DNA of 64,000 bases from positions 1 through 64,000 of the forward strand of contig JAKOPT010000125.1 in assembly GCA_029778715.1 (NCBI GenBank). The letters are read 5' to 3'. A program made the translations under genes and the position numbers. This stretch comes from Actinomycetes bacterium (GTDB lineage: Bacteria; Actinomycetota; Actinomycetes; Actinomycetales; Dermatophilaceae). Within the stretch, counting starts at the first letter, position 1. Every line of letters starts with the position of its first letter. Below the pieces are notes generated by a model, which ran no database searches, was not told the DNA's origin, and saw only the letters and a list, made by a program, of their open reading frames with translations. Shown in pieces: positions 45,994 to 58,443 of this stretch.

Positions 45994-47486
45994 TCGTCTT
46001 CATCCCCCTTCGGCTCGGCGATTTCCTCGATGTCCACGTAGGTGCTGAGGGTCGCGCGGCGGCGGCCGTAGAACATGTAGAAGGCGATGCAGATCGCAAT
46101 CCAGGTCAAGAAGATGACCCAGGTGATCGGGGCCAGGCCCCACATGATGTAGGCGCAGATGACGACGGTGAGGAACGGGGTGACCGGGTAGCCGGGGACC
46201 TTGAAGGGCCGCTCGAGGTCGGGGTGGGTGCGGCGCAGGATGACGATGCCGATGGCGACCACCGAGAAGGCCATCAGGGTGCCGATGGACACGGTGTCCC
46301 AGAGGTAGCCGGCGGGTACGAAGCCGCCGATGAGGGCGATGATCAACGAGACGACGATCGTGTTGAAGGTCGGTGTCATCGTCTTGGGGTTGACGTTGAG
46401 GAAGCGCTTGGAGATGAGCCCGTCGCGGCCGATGGCGAAGAGGATGCGAGTCTGGCCGTAGAGCGTGACGAGGGTGACCGAGAAGATCGAGATGACGGCC
46501 CCAGCGGCGAGGATGATGCTCCACACGTTGGTGCCGGTGATGTCCTTGAGGATCTGGGCCAGGCCCGCTTCGGCGGCCTCCGGGGAGGAGAAGAAGTCCA
46601 CCGGTTTGGCGGCGATGCCCGCCATGGCGACCAGGATGTAGACCGAGGAGACGATGACCAGGGCGCCGATGATGGCCCGGGGGAGGGCCCGCTGCGGGTC
46701 CTTGACCTCCTCGCCGGCGGTGGCGACGGCATCCAGACCGATGAAGGAGAAGAAGATCGTGCCCGCCGCCGCGCTCACTCCCGAGAAGCCGGAGGCGAAG
46801 AAGTTGGCGAAGTGGTCGGCCTTGAAGGCGGTGAACCCGATGATGACGAAGAGGAGGAGCACACCGAGCTTGATGAGGACCATGATCGCGTTGACCTTGG
46901 CCGACTCGGATGCGCCGCGGATGAGGAGGAGCATGCAGAGCAGCACGAGGACGACGGCCGGCAGGTTGATGATGCCGCCGGTGGCGACGCCGTCCGGTCC
47001 GGGGATCGCCGAGACGGACAGGGCTCTGGGTAGGTGCCACCCGAAGAGTTCCTGGAGGAGTTCGTTGAAGTAGCCGCTCCACCCCACCGAGACCGCTCCG
47101 GTGGCGACGCCGTATTCGAGGAGGACGCAGCCGGCGATGATGACGGCGACCAGTTCGCCCATGGCGTGGTAGGCGTAGGAGTAGGTCGAGCCGCTCACCG
47201 GGATGGCGGAGGCAAGTTCGGCGTAGCACAGCGCCGAGAGCCCGGCGGCGAACGCGGCGACGATGAACGAGATGAGCACCGCGGGCCCGGCCTTGGGCAC
47301 CGCCTCGCCGAGGACGAAGAAGATACCGGTCCCGACAGTGGCACCGACGCCGAACATCGTCAGTTGGAAGGTGCTCAGGTTGCGGGCCAGTTCCTGGCCC
47401 TCGTGGTGGTGCGTGGTGAAGATGATCGGCTTGCGGCGCAGCAGTTGCTGACCGAGGGGCACCCGACGCCCACCTACTGTCGTCAT
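45990..47486 (-). CDS. APC-family amino acid permease (cationic amino acid transporter type)
   Basis: 498 residues with about 12 membrane segments. GVGATVGTGIFFVLG is the substrate-backbone loop of segment 1, followed by ASAIPVSGSTYSYAYHAMGE and FFSFIGLDAVATAGEEVKDPQRALP. Pattern of the CAT/YfnA subgroup, which import basic or branched amino acids. ATG 47486 follows GAGAGGAAC. Back-to-back with DDAH at 47614, suggesting arginine or methylarginine uptake, an inference. Confidence 0.92.
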   Translation of the reverse strand: MTTVGGRRVPLGQQLLRRKPIIFTTHHHEGQELARNLSTFQLTMFGVGATVGTGIFFVLGEAVPKAGPAVLISFIVAAFAAGLSALCYAELASAIPVSGSTYSYAYHAMGELVAVIIAGCVLLEYGVATGAVSVGWSGYFNELLQELFGWHLPRALSVSAIPGPDGVATGGIINLPAVVLVLLCMLLLIRGASESAKVNAIMVLIKLGVLLLFVIIGFTAFKADHFANFFASGFSGVSAAAGTIFFSFIGLDAVATAGEEVKDPQRALPRAIIGALVIVSSVYILVAMAGIAAKPVDFFSSPEAAEAGLAQILKDITGTNVWSIILAAGAVISIFSVTLVTLYGQTRILFAIGRDGLISKRFLNVNPKTMTPTFNTIVVSLIIALIGGFVPAGYLWDTVSIGTLMAFSVVAIGIVILRRTHPDLERPFKVPGYPVTPFLTVVICAYIMWGLAPITWVIFLTWIAICIAFYMFYGRRRATLSTYVDIEEIAEPKGDEDE

Positions 47487-47613
47487 GTCGTGTTCCTCTC
47501 CCGCGGGTGTGAGATGCACAACGTAGACCCCTACCGGCCAGTAGGCGACACATGGCATGGCGACGGGCCGTTTCGGCGCATGAGGGGCGCTCGCCGCGGC
47601 ATACAGTGCTGGC

Positions 47614-50417
<2,804 letters not shown>

Positions 50418-50433
50418 GTGTGGGCCAACTGAC

Positions 50434-51312
50434 GTGCGGGCGCTCGCCTGCGGTCTGGCGACCCTCGATGTCACCCAGGTGGTCGCCCGGGTGCCGGCCG
50501 CCAACGACAAGGTGGTCGCCCGCTCGACGAGCCTCGAGGCGGGCGGTCCGGCCCTCAACGCCGCGCTGACCTGCGCGGCGTTGGGGGTGGCCACCACGCT
50601 CGTGACGGCGGTGGGGGATGGGGTCGCCGCGGAGGTGGTGCGCGCCGACTGCGCCCGCTACGGCGTGCGTCTGGCCGACGTGGCCGATCCCGCCAGCGGG
50701 TGGGTGGTCCCCGTCTCCACGGTGCTGGTCACCGAGGGGACGGGTGAGCGGGCCGTCGTCTCCCGCAATGCCGTCGGGATGACGGCGTATGCCGCGTGCT
50801 CACCGCAGTTCTGGGCCGGCCTTCTCGAGGGGGTTGGCGCCGTTCTCGTCGACGGGCACCACCTGCCCGTGGGGATCGCGGCGGCGCGAGAGGCCCGGGG
50901 CCGCGGCATACCGGTGCTCCTCGACGGCGGTTCGTGGAAACCGGGGCTCGAGGAGTTGTTGCCCTGGGTCGACGTCGCCGTCGTGTCGGCCGATTTCGCT
51001 GTCCCAGGGGGCGGGGACGGCGCGGCGCTGCTCGCCCTGGGCCCGGCCTGGGTGGCCCGCAGTGCGGGGGCAAGCCCGGTGCGGTGGTGGGCAAGGGACG
51101 GCGCGAGCGGCGCCGTGCCGGTGCCGCGGGTCGCGGTGGTCGACACCCTCGGGGCCGGGGACGTCCTCCACGGTGCGTTGCTCGCCGAGATGGCGAGGAC
51201 CGGGCGCAGCGACCTCCCTGGGGCCCTGGCCAGGGCCGTCTCCGTGGCGAACGCCTCGGTGCAGGCGCCGGGCGCCCGCGGGTGGTTGAAGCGCGAGCGG
51301 GTCTCGGGCTAG
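50434..51312 (+). CDS. PfkB-family sugar/nucleoside kinase
   Basis: 292 residues. ALACGLATLDVTQVV start, GGPALNAALTCAALG (PfkB signature 1 region) and DTLGAGDVLHGALLAEM (signature 2, catalytic Asp). Small ribokinase-like enzyme; substrate not deducible. GTG 50434, 16 bp after leuA. Its stop TAG and that of the convergent alkB share the palindrome CTAG at 51309-51312. Confidence 0.9.
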   Translation: MRALACGLATLDVTQVVARVPAANDKVVARSTSLEAGGPALNAALTCAALGVATTLVTAVGDGVAAEVVRADCARYGVRLADVADPASGWVVPVSTVLVTEGTGERAVVSRNAVGMTAYAACSPQFWAGLLEGVGAVLVDGHHLPVGIAAAREARGRGIPVLLDGGSWKPGLEELLPWVDVAVVSADFAVPGGGDGAALLALGPAWVARSAGASPVRWWARDGASGAVPVPRVAVVDTLGAGDVLHGALLAEMARTGRSDLPGALARAVSVANASVQAPGARGWLKRERVSG

Positions 51313-51938
51313 CGCACCCCGGCGACCCGGAACTGGACCGAAATCCGCGGCCCGGTCGCGGTGGCCGTCTTGGGCACGGCGTGTTCCCAGTCGCGTTGGC
51401 AGGCCCCGCCCATGACGAGCAGGTCCCCGTGGCCGGCCTTGGCTCGGTATGCCGTGGCGCCACCGTTGGGCCGTAGCGCGAGAGTCCGAGGGGCGCCGAG
51501 GGAGAGAATCGCGATCATCGTGTCCTCGGAGCGGCTGCGCCCGATGCGGTCACCATGCCAGGCGACCGAGTCGCGTCCGTCCCGGTAGTAGCAGAAGCCG
51601 GCGGTGACGAAGGGCTCGCCGAGCTCGGCGGCATAGTGCGCGGTGAGCAGGTCGCGGCATACGCCCAGCGCCGGATGGGGGAAGTGACCGGAGCCGTCGT
51701 GAAAGGCGACCAGCCGCGGGACGTCGACGATCGCGTCGTACATCTGGCGCCGCTCGGCCCGCCAGGGGACGCCGGCAGCAAGGTCGGCGAACAAGGCGTC
51801 GGCGCCGCTGACCCAGTGCGGGCGCAGGTCGACCCAGGAGCGGGCATCGAGGTGCCGGCGCATCAGCCCCTGGCCCACTGGCCCGACGGCAACCTCGTCG
51901 GGGGTGGCGTCGAGCAGGCAGCCCTGGAGTCCGACCAC
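51309..51938 (-). CDS. alkB: AlkB-like 2OG-Fe(II) dioxygenase
   Basis: 209 residues. WHGD gives the HxD iron ligands, the second His is in DWEHAVPK and the 2OG arginine in RISVQFR. Demethylates alkylated nucleobases; DNA versus RNA substrate unknown. GTG 51938, six bases from TATGGT (minus, 51945-51950): leaderless. Octamers 51447 and 51655 inside. Confidence 0.92.
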   Translation of the reverse strand: MVGLQGCLLDATPDEVAVGPVGQGLMRRHLDARSWVDLRPHWVSGADALFADLAAGVPWRAERRQMYDAIVDVPRLVAFHDGSGHFPHPALGVCRDLLTAHYAAELGEPFVTAGFCYYRDGRDSVAWHGDRIGRSRSEDTMIAILSLGAPRTLALRPNGGATAYRAKAGHGDLLVMGGACQRDWEHAVPKTATATGPRISVQFRVAGVR

Positions 51939-52015
51939 CGGTCGACCATAGCACGAGAATCGAACACACGTGCTAGTGGCGCCCCGAGTGCGACCGACGC
52001 GGCGGCAGGTTCACG

Positions 52016-52076
52016 GTCGAGTGAGGAGTATGTGTCGCCTGATCGGGCCGCGGGCGACAACTACTCCTCACTCGAC
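52016..52076. repeat. 61-bp interrupted palindrome in divergent promoter region
   Basis: GTCGAGTGAGGAGTA (52016-52030) pairs perfectly with TACTCCTCACTCGAC (52062-52076). Inside, GTCGCC (52034-52039) pairs with GGCGAC (52053-52058), separated from the outer arms by three mismatched bases on each side. Loop 13 bases. The genes either side diverge (alkB minus, hydrolase plus), so a terminator is unlikely. Confidence 0.8.
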
Positions 52077-52131
52077 TGTCTGGAAGAGTGGTGCCGTAAG
52101 TCCCCGGTGCACCCCTCACGGAAGGGACCTC

Positions 52132-53091
52132 ATGACGACCACGGAAGCCCCCTGGACGATCGCCGAGCGCAGCGGCGCCCGGGGGTTTGTCACCGAACTC
52201 GACGGGGGACCGATCCACTGGGTCCGCTGGGACAGCGACGAGCCGCTGACCGACGACCCCATCCTCCTCGTCCACGGCCTCGGCGGATCACACCTCAACT
52301 GGACCCTCGTCGCACCGGCACTCGCTGCCGGCCGCACCGTGTATGCCGTGGACTTGCGGGGGTTCGGGCTCTCGCCCGGGCATCGGGTCGGTGACTCCAA
52401 GGTGATCGCCAATACCGACCTGGTGATCCACTTCATTGCCCACCTCATCGGGGCGCCCGTCGTGCTCATGGGCAATTCGATGGGCGGGATGATCAGCGCG
52501 ATGGTCGCCAGTTCCCGGCCCGATCTGGTGCGACAGCTCGTCCTGGTCAACCCGGCGCTGCCGATGGCCCGGCTCAAACTCGACCCGGTTGTCGCCGGCC
52601 GGTTCGCGATGTTCTCCGTGCCCGGGGCGGGGGAGGCGGTCATGCGGCGCGCCCGACGGGGCACCGACCCGGAGGTTGCCGCCCGGCAACTGCTCGAACT
52701 GTGTTTCGCCGACGCCGACCGAGTGCGCCCGGAGGTGCTGGAGCAGGGCATCGAGTTGGCCGTGACCCGCGCTCATCCCGACACCGGCCTGGGGGATGTC
52801 GAGAAGTCGTTCATGGTCGCCGCGCGCTCGCTCATGGGGGCCCTGGCCCGTCGCCCGCGCTACCTGCGGATGCTCGGCGCCATCGACGTGCCCGTGCTCC
52901 TCGTCCATGGCGACAAGGACCGGCTCGTCGACGTAGCCTCGGCGCGGGCCGTGGCCCGACGGCATCCGACCTGGGATTATGTCGAGTTCGCCGACGTGGG
53001 GCATACGCCCCAACTGGAGGTGCCCGAGGAGTTCGTCGACATCGTATGCCGCTGGCTCGCCGCGCCGTCTGCGACGGAGGCGGGTCGTTGA
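52132..53091 (+). CDS. Alpha/beta hydrolase
   Basis: 319 residues. Oxyanion HGLGGSHLNW, nucleophile Ser116 in GNSMGG, Asp in HGDKDRLVD and His in VGHTPQLE. No signal peptide. Esterase/lipase-like, substrate unknown. ATG 52132 after GGAAGGGA. Stop overlaps the TTG start of the WS/DGAT gene, so it may act on storage lipids. Confidence 0.9.
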   Translation: MTTTEAPWTIAERSGARGFVTELDGGPIHWVRWDSDEPLTDDPILLVHGLGGSHLNWTLVAPALAAGRTVYAVDLRGFGLSPGHRVGDSKVIANTDLVIHFIAHLIGAPVVLMGNSMGGMISAMVASSRPDLVRQLVLVNPALPMARLKLDPVVAGRFAMFSVPGAGEAVMRRARRGTDPEVAARQLLELCFADADRVRPEVLEQGIELAVTRAHPDTGLGDVEKSFMVAARSLMGALARRPRYLRMLGAIDVPVLLVHGDKDRLVDVASARAVARRHPTWDYVEFADVGHTPQLEVPEEFVDIVCRWLAAPSATEAGR

Positions 53092-54521
53092 ACCGGCGGC
53101 TGACCGGGCTCGACACCGCCTTCCTGGCCCTCGAGACCTCGACCTCCACCGGACACGTGGGTTCGCTCTCGCTCCTCGATCCGACGACCGCTGCCGAGCC
53201 GCTCGACTTCGCCCGGCTCATCGCCCTGTTCGAGGCCCGCATCGGCCGGGTGCCGGTCCTGCGGCAGCGTCTCCTCACGGTCCCGTTCGGCATCGACCAG
53301 CCCTGGTGGGTTGACGACGAGCATTTCGACATCGGCTATCACCTGCGTGAGGTGGCGTTGCCGACCCCGGGCAGCCGGGCCCAACTCGCCGAGGCGGTGG
53401 CCAACATCCACGCCCGGCCCCTCGACCGGTCCCGCCCCCTGTGGGAGACCTACCTCATCAGCGGCCTCGACGACGGGTTGCTCGCCGTCTACACCAAGGT
53501 CCACCACGCGACCATGGACGGGGTGAGTGGCGCGGAGATGCTCACCGCCCTGTTCGACCTCACCCCGACACCGGCGCCCGATCCGGCTCCCGCCCCGTGG
53601 ACCCCCAAACCCCCACCGAGCCGCACGCACGTCGCCAAGGCGGCCCTAGGGCGGCTCCTCGCCCGCCCGGTCGAGGCCACCAAGGTCGTCGCCGAGGCCG
53701 CGCGGATGCTTCCGGCGGTGGCGCCAACCGTCGGGACGCGCGTGGGTTCGGTCTTCGGGCTGGGAAAGGGCGAGGGGAGTGGCGCCGCCGGTCACCCCGA
53801 AACGCCGCTCATCGGCCCGCAGACCCCCTTCAACGTCGCCATCTCCGCACATCGTCGCTTCGGGTTCACAACCCTGCCCTTGGCGCAGGTCAAGGCCGTG
53901 AAGAACCACTTCGGCACCTCGCTCAACGATGTCGCGGTCGCCGTGTCCGCGGGAGCTTTGCGCCGGTGGCTCATTGCCCACGATGCGCTCCCCGAGGGCC
54001 CGCTCGTCGCCATGCTGCCGGTGTCGATCCGCACGGGGGCCTCCGACTTCAAGGGGAATCAAGTCTCGGCCATGCTCGCCGCGGTTCCCACGCACGTCGC
54101 GGATCCGGTGGAGCGGCTGCGCACCGCGCAGACGATCACGTCCGTGGCCAAGGCCCAGCACGCCGCGATGCCTCCCGGGTTCATCGACGAGGTGCTGGGG
54201 GTCGCCCCGCCGGCCGTGACCAACCGGCTCTTCAGGGTCACGTGGGCCAGCAGGGTCCTGCACCGGCTGCCCGCCTTCAATGTCGTCATCTCCAACGTGC
54301 CCGGCCCGCCCATCCCGGTCTACCTCGCCGGAACGCGACTCATCGCGCATTACCCCGTGTCGGCCATCGCCGACGGGGTGGGTCTGAACATCACCCTCGT
54401 CGGTTATGACGGGGGCCTGCACTTCGGGGTCATCGCGGCCCGCGAAATCGCTCCCGACCTCGACGACCTCGTCGGCCACCTGCACACCGAACTCGACCTG
54501 CTCCTCGCCCACCTGCCCTGA
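53088..54521 (+). CDS. Wax ester synthase/acyl-CoA:diacylglycerol acyltransferase (WS/DGAT)
   Basis: 477 residues. N-terminal LTGLDTAFLALET, catalytic HHATMDG at 139-145, then PFNVAISAHRRFGF, SLNDVAVAVSAGALRRWL, NVVISNVPGP and a final GVGLNITLVGYDG, all typical of bacterial WS/DGAT. Makes triacylglycerol or wax esters. TTG 53088 overlaps the hydrolase stop (TTGA); translational coupling implied. Confidence 0.95.
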   Translation: MNRRLTGLDTAFLALETSTSTGHVGSLSLLDPTTAAEPLDFARLIALFEARIGRVPVLRQRLLTVPFGIDQPWWVDDEHFDIGYHLREVALPTPGSRAQLAEAVANIHARPLDRSRPLWETYLISGLDDGLLAVYTKVHHATMDGVSGAEMLTALFDLTPTPAPDPAPAPWTPKPPPSRTHVAKAALGRLLARPVEATKVVAEAARMLPAVAPTVGTRVGSVFGLGKGEGSGAAGHPETPLIGPQTPFNVAISAHRRFGFTTLPLAQVKAVKNHFGTSLNDVAVAVSAGALRRWLIAHDALPEGPLVAMLPVSIRTGASDFKGNQVSAMLAAVPTHVADPVERLRTAQTITSVAKAQHAAMPPGFIDEVLGVAPPAVTNRLFRVTWASRVLHRLPAFNVVISNVPGPPIPVYLAGTRLIAHYPVSAIADGVGLNITLVGYDGGLHFGVIAAREIAPDLDDLVGHLHTELDLLLAHLP

Positions 54522-54617
54522 CCGGGCCCCGGCGACAGCACCGGACCCGGCGACACCACCGCAACCCGGGCCCGCGGCATACCGGCGATTGTCGGGCCGA
54601 GCACGGACAATGGTGCG

Positions 54618-55343
54618 GTGCCGACCTACCGTGACGAGGCGATCGTCCTGCGCACCCACAAACTGGGGGAGTCCGATCGCATCGTCACCATGCTGACCCG
54701 GCGGTTGGGCAAGGTCCGGGCCGTCGGCCGGGGGGTGCGCAAGACGACCTCGCGGTTCGGGGCGCGCCTGGAGCCGGCGATGGTCGTCGACGTCCAGTGT
54801 TATGAGGGGCGCAGCCTGGACTCGGTCACCCAGGTCGTCACCCTGGAGCCGCACGGTGACCGGTTGGCGCGCGGCTACGCCACCTGGACGGCCACCTCGG
54901 CGATGCTCGAAACCTGCGACCGGCTCACCGAGGAGCGCGAGCCGGCCCTCCAGCAGTTCCTGCTCCTGCGCGGTGCCCTGGGGTCGCTCGCCGGAGGAGC
55001 GCACGACTGCGGGCTCGTCCTCGACGCCTACCTGCTGCGGGCGCTGGCGATCGCCGGCTACGCCCCGAGTTTTCACGACTGCGCCAAGTGCGGTGCGCCC
55101 GGACCGCATCGGGCCTTCCACCTGGCCGCGGGCGGGGTCGTGTGTCCGCTCTGCCGCCCGCCGGGCTCGGCGGCCCCGGCGCCGGCGACGCTGGAGTTGC
55201 TCGCCGCCTTGCTCGCCGGCGACTGGGTGGTCGCCGACGCCTCGGAGGAGCGCCATCGACGTGAGGGGTCGGGGCTGGTCGCCGCGTTCCTCCAGTGGCA
55301 CCTCGAGCGTGGCTTGCGGTCGCTGCGCCTGGTCGAGCGGTGA
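54618..55343 (+). CDS. recO: DNA repair protein RecO
   Basis: 241 residues. N-terminal OB fold [24 protein letters not shown], helical middle, zinc site [11 protein letters not shown] and VVCPLCRPP. Loads RecA with RecR. GTG 54618, six bases after GACAAT: leaderless. Canonical neighbour of era and uppS. Confidence 0.95.
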   Translation: MPTYRDEAIVLRTHKLGESDRIVTMLTRRLGKVRAVGRGVRKTTSRFGARLEPAMVVDVQCYEGRSLDSVTQVVTLEPHGDRLARGYATWTATSAMLETCDRLTEEREPALQQFLLLRGALGSLAGGAHDCGLVLDAYLLRALAIAGYAPSFHDCAKCGAPGPHRAFHLAAGGVVCPLCRPPGSAAPAPATLELLAALLAGDWVVADASEERHRREGSGLVAAFLQWHLERGLRSLRLVER

Positions 55344-55364
55344 GCCGGCCGTAGGGTGGGTTCC

Positions 55365-56180
55365 GTGACCTTCCCGTCGCGGCCCTCGGGCCCGTATGCC
55401 GTGCCGTTCCCGCACCCGTCCGGCGCCCGCCCGCCCGCGTTGCGCCCCGAGCAGTTGCCGCGGCATGTGGCGATCGTCATGGACGGCAACGGCCGCTGGG
55501 CCAACCAGCGCGGGCTGCCGCGCACCAAGGGGCACGAGGCCGGCGAGGCCGCGCTCCTCGACGTCGTCGCCGGGGCCATCGAGGCGGGGGTGAGCCACCT
55601 GTCGGCCTACGCGTTCTCCACCGAGAACTGGAAACGCTCACCCGACGAGGTCCGCTTCCTCATGGGCTTCAACCGCGATGTCATCCGGCGCCGCCGCGAC
55701 CAGTTGCACGCCTGGGGGGTGCGGATGCGCTGGGTGGGGCGCCGGCCGCGGCTCTGGGGATCGGTCATCAAGGAATTGGAGGTCGCCCAGGAGCTGACCC
55801 GCCACAACACCGGGCTCACCCTCTACTTCTGCGTCAACTACGGCGGGCGCGCCGAGATCGGCGACGCCGTCGCCCGGATCGCCGAGGACGTCGCCCGCGG
55901 GCGGCTCAAGGCCAAATCCGTCGATGAGCGCACCGTCGCCCGCTACCTGCCCGAACCCGACATGCCCGACGTCGACCTGTTCATCCGCTCCTCGGGCGAG
56001 CAGCGCACGAGCAACTTCCTGCTGTGGCAGAGCGCCTACGCCGAGATGGTCTTCCAGGACCGGTTGTGGCCCGACTACGACCGCCGCGACCTGTGGGCGG
56101 CGCTGGAAACGTATGCCGACCGCGAACGCCGTTACGGCGGCGCCGTCGACACCCCGGTGGTGGCGCCACCGGCACCCTGA
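55365..56180 (+). CDS. uppS: Isoprenyl transferase (undecaprenyl/decaprenyl diphosphate synthase)
   Basis: 271 residues. [26 protein letters not shown] catalytic region, [12 protein letters not shown], and [27 protein letters not shown]-prenyl synthase making the cell-wall lipid carrier. GTG 55365, seven bases after TAGGGT (55352-55357). Convergent with zur, six bases apart. Confidence 0.96.
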   Translation: MTFPSRPSGPYAVPFPHPSGARPPALRPEQLPRHVAIVMDGNGRWANQRGLPRTKGHEAGEAALLDVVAGAIEAGVSHLSAYAFSTENWKRSPDEVRFLMGFNRDVIRRRRDQLHAWGVRMRWVGRRPRLWGSVIKELEVAQELTRHNTGLTLYFCVNYGGRAEIGDAVARIAEDVARGRLKAKSVDERTVARYLPEPDMPDVDLFIRSSGEQRTSNFLLWQSAYAEMVFQDRLWPDYDRRDLWAALETYADRERRYGGAVDTPVVAPPAP

Positions 56181-56186
56181 CCCCGG

Positions 56187-56582
56187 CTACCCCACTGGGT
56201 GGGTCGCGCACACCCCGAACACCTCGAGGGTGTGGGTCACCTCGCGGAACCCGTGCTCGTCACTGACCCGTTGGGACCAGGTGTTCAAGCCCGGGGGCCC
56301 CTCGACCTCGACGGTGCGTCCGCAGACGCGGCATACGACGTGGTGATGGTGGGTCGCGGAGCGGCAGGCGCGGTAGAGCGCCTCCCCGGTGTCGGTGCGG
56401 AGGACGTCGACCTCGCCGTCGTCGGCGAGCGCCTGGAGGTTGCGGTATACGGTGGCCAGGCCCACGCTCGACCCGGCGGCGGCCAGGCGGGTGTGGAGGT
56501 CCTGGGCCGAGACGAACTCGGGGATCTGCGCGAGCATCTCGGTGAGGGCCGCGCGTTGGCGAGTGGGCCGGCGCGCGGTCAT
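56187..56582 (-). CDS. zur: Fur-family zinc repressor Zur (FurB)
   Basis: 131 residues. Winged helix with LATVYRNLQAL recognition helix, metal-site HHHHVVCRVCG and C-terminal FGVCATHP cysteine, the structural zinc pairs of Zur. Last gene of znuACB-zur; its ATG overlaps the znuB stop (ATGA). Two matching Zur boxes lie at the operon promoter, so autoregulation is expected. Confidence 0.93.
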   Translation of the reverse strand: MTARRPTRQRAALTEMLAQIPEFVSAQDLHTRLAAAGSSVGLATVYRNLQALADDGEVDVLRTDTGEALYRACRSATHHHHVVCRVCGRTVEVEGPPGLNTWSQRVSDEHGFREVTHTLEVFGVCATHPVG

Positions 56583-57580
56583 GGCCTGCTGCTTTCGGGC
56601 GCGGCCGGGTCGGTGGTGGAAGCGTCGGCGTGTTCGTCCCAATGGTCACCATGGGCGGCGTGCCGGTGCCCGTCGTGGAGGTAGTCGACGTGGTCGCCGT
56701 GCTCGATGGCGACGTGGCCGCAGTGCGGGCCGTGTTCGTGATCGTGGCGTTCGGCGCTCGTATGCCGTGTGCGCGCGACCCGCTGGCCGACGCCGACGAG
56801 GGCGCTCGCGGCGAGGAAGAGGGCGATGGCGAGGAGCACGATCGTCCCTCCGGAGGGGGTGCCGGCGTAGTAGCTGATCCACACCCCGCCGATGCTGCTC
56901 ACGACCCCGAAGAGCGCGGCATACGCCATCGTGCCGGCGAAGGAGCGCCCGACGAGTTGGGCGGTGGCGTTGGGCAGGATCATGAGCGCCGAGATGAGGA
57001 GTAGCCCGACGATCCGCATGGCGACGACGACGGTGACCGCGGTGAGGATCGCCAAGGTGAGGTTGAGGGCGACGACCGGGAGGCCGCTGGCCCGGGAGTA
57101 CTCCTCGTCCTGGGCGACCGCGAACAGCCGCTGCCGGAGCACGAGGGTGACGGCGAGCACGGTGGCGGCGAGCAGCGCGACGACGACGAGGTCGCTGGCG
57201 CTCGTGGTGAGGATCGCCCCGAACAGGTAAGCCGTGAGGTTGGCCGGGCTGCTCGTCGAGCGGGCGATGAGGACCACCCCCAAGGCGATGCCGCCGTAGA
57301 ACATGACGGCGAGGGCCACATCGCCATTGGTGCGGCCGCGCAACCGGATGACCTCGATGGCGATCGCGGCCAGGACGGCGGCGACGAGCGCGGTGAGGAC
57401 CGGCGCCCGCCCGGTGAGGACCCCGACGGCCACCCCAGCGAGGGCGACGTGACCCATGCCGTCGCCGATGAGCGACATCCGGCGCTGGACGAGGAAAACC
57501 CCGACGAGCGGGGCGGCCACCCCGACAAGGAGCGCCGCGAGCAGGGCTTGGCGCATGAAGGCCAGGGCGAGGATGTCCAT
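56579..57580 (-). CDS. znuB: Zinc ABC transporter permease, ZnuB type, with His-rich tail
   Basis: 333 residues, about eight helices, MALAVGV-type ABC-3 permease (DGMGHVALAGVAVGVL, AVAQDEEYSRASGLPV). The last 60 residues are cytoplasmic and His/Asp-rich (HDHEHGPHCGHVAIEHGDH), unusual for ZnuB and probably zinc-binding. Start codon overlaps the znuC stop by one base. Confidence 0.93.
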   Translation of the reverse strand: MDILALAFMRQALLAALLVGVAAPLVGVFLVQRRMSLIGDGMGHVALAGVAVGVLTGRAPVLTALVAAVLAAIAIEVIRLRGRTNGDVALAVMFYGGIALGVVLIARSTSSPANLTAYLFGAILTTSASDLVVVALLAATVLAVTLVLRQRLFAVAQDEEYSRASGLPVVALNLTLAILTAVTVVVAMRIVGLLLISALMILPNATAQLVGRSFAGTMAYAALFGVVSSIGGVWISYYAGTPSGGTIVLLAIALFLAASALVGVGQRVARTRHTSAERHDHEHGPHCGHVAIEHGDHVDYLHDGHRHAAHGDHWDEHADASTTDPAAPESSRP

Positions 57581-58443
57581 CAGAGCCTGCCTGGCTCGTC
57601 GTCGGTGGGGACCCCGGTGCCCAGGAGCGGCCCGGCGTCGAGTAGGGCGGGACTGCCCAGGAGCGGGCGGCCGGCCGGGGTATGGGCGCGGTGCTCGTGA
57701 TGCTCGTGGTGATACCCCGACCCGACCGGGTGGGCGCCGAGCGCGAGGTGGTGGGCGGCATACGCGGCAGGGGTGCCGTCGAAGTCGACGCGCCCGCCGT
57801 CGAGGCACACGATCCGGGTGACGCTGCTCTCGAGGGCGTCCAGTTCGTGGGTGACGACGAGCATGGAGGCGCCCCGGGCGGCGAGCTCCGCGAACAACTG
57901 GCCCAGGACGACCTGATTGCCCTGGTCGACCCCGGCGGTGGGTTCGTCCATGACGAGCAGGTCGGGGTCGGCGGCCAACGCCCGGGCGATGAGCACCCGC
58001 CGCTGCTGACCCCCGGACAAGGTGGACACCTCGTCGGTCGCCCGATCGCTCAACCCGACGAGGTCGAGCGCCTCACGGACGTGCCGTCGGTCGGTGGTGG
58101 TCGTCGGCTGCCACCAGCGGCGATGGGTCAGGCGCCCGGTGGCGACGATCTCGGTGACCGTCGAGCGGACCGCGTTCGCCAGCGTATGCCGTTGGGGGAC
58201 ATAGCCGATGCGGTGCCGTTCGGCCCCGGCGGCCAACGGGGTGCCGAAGAGTTCGACCTGGCCGCCGAGGTGGGGCACCAGGCCGAGCAGGCCCCGGACG
58301 AGGGTCGACTTGCCCGAGCCGTTGGGGCCGAGGAGTGCGACGACCTCGCCGTCGTCGACGGTGAGGTCGATGCCGGTCACGACCGGCACGTCGTCGTAGC
58401 CGAAACTCGCCCCACGGGTGCGGACAAGCGGTGTCACTGGCAT
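57580..58443 (-). CDS. znuC: Zinc ABC transporter ATPase, ZnuC type
   Basis: 287 residues. Walker A GPNGSGKST, Q-loop YVPQR, signature LSGGQQRR, Walker B LLVMDEPTAGVD, H-loop VVTHEL. The C-terminal extension holds YHHEHHEHRAH, another His cluster. Overlaps the znuA 3' end by 10 bp. Confidence 0.94.
   Translation of the reverse strand: MPVTPLVRTRGASFGYDDVPVVTGIDLTVDDGEVVALLGPNGSGKSTLVRGLLGLVPHLGGQVELFGTPLAAGAERHRIGYVPQRHTLANAVRSTVTEIVATGRLTHRRWWQPTTTTDRRHVREALDLVGLSDRATDEVSTLSGGQQRRVLIARALAADPDLLVMDEPTAGVDQGNQVVLGQLFAELAARGASMLVVTHELDALESSVTRIVCLDGGRVDFDGTPAAYAAHHLALGAHPVGSGYHHEHHEHRAHTPAGRPLLGSPALLDAGPLLGTGVPTDDEPGRL

Noticed and set aside
52016-52076. Terminator for alkB or the hydrolase
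   Set aside because: It lies upstream of both divergent genes.
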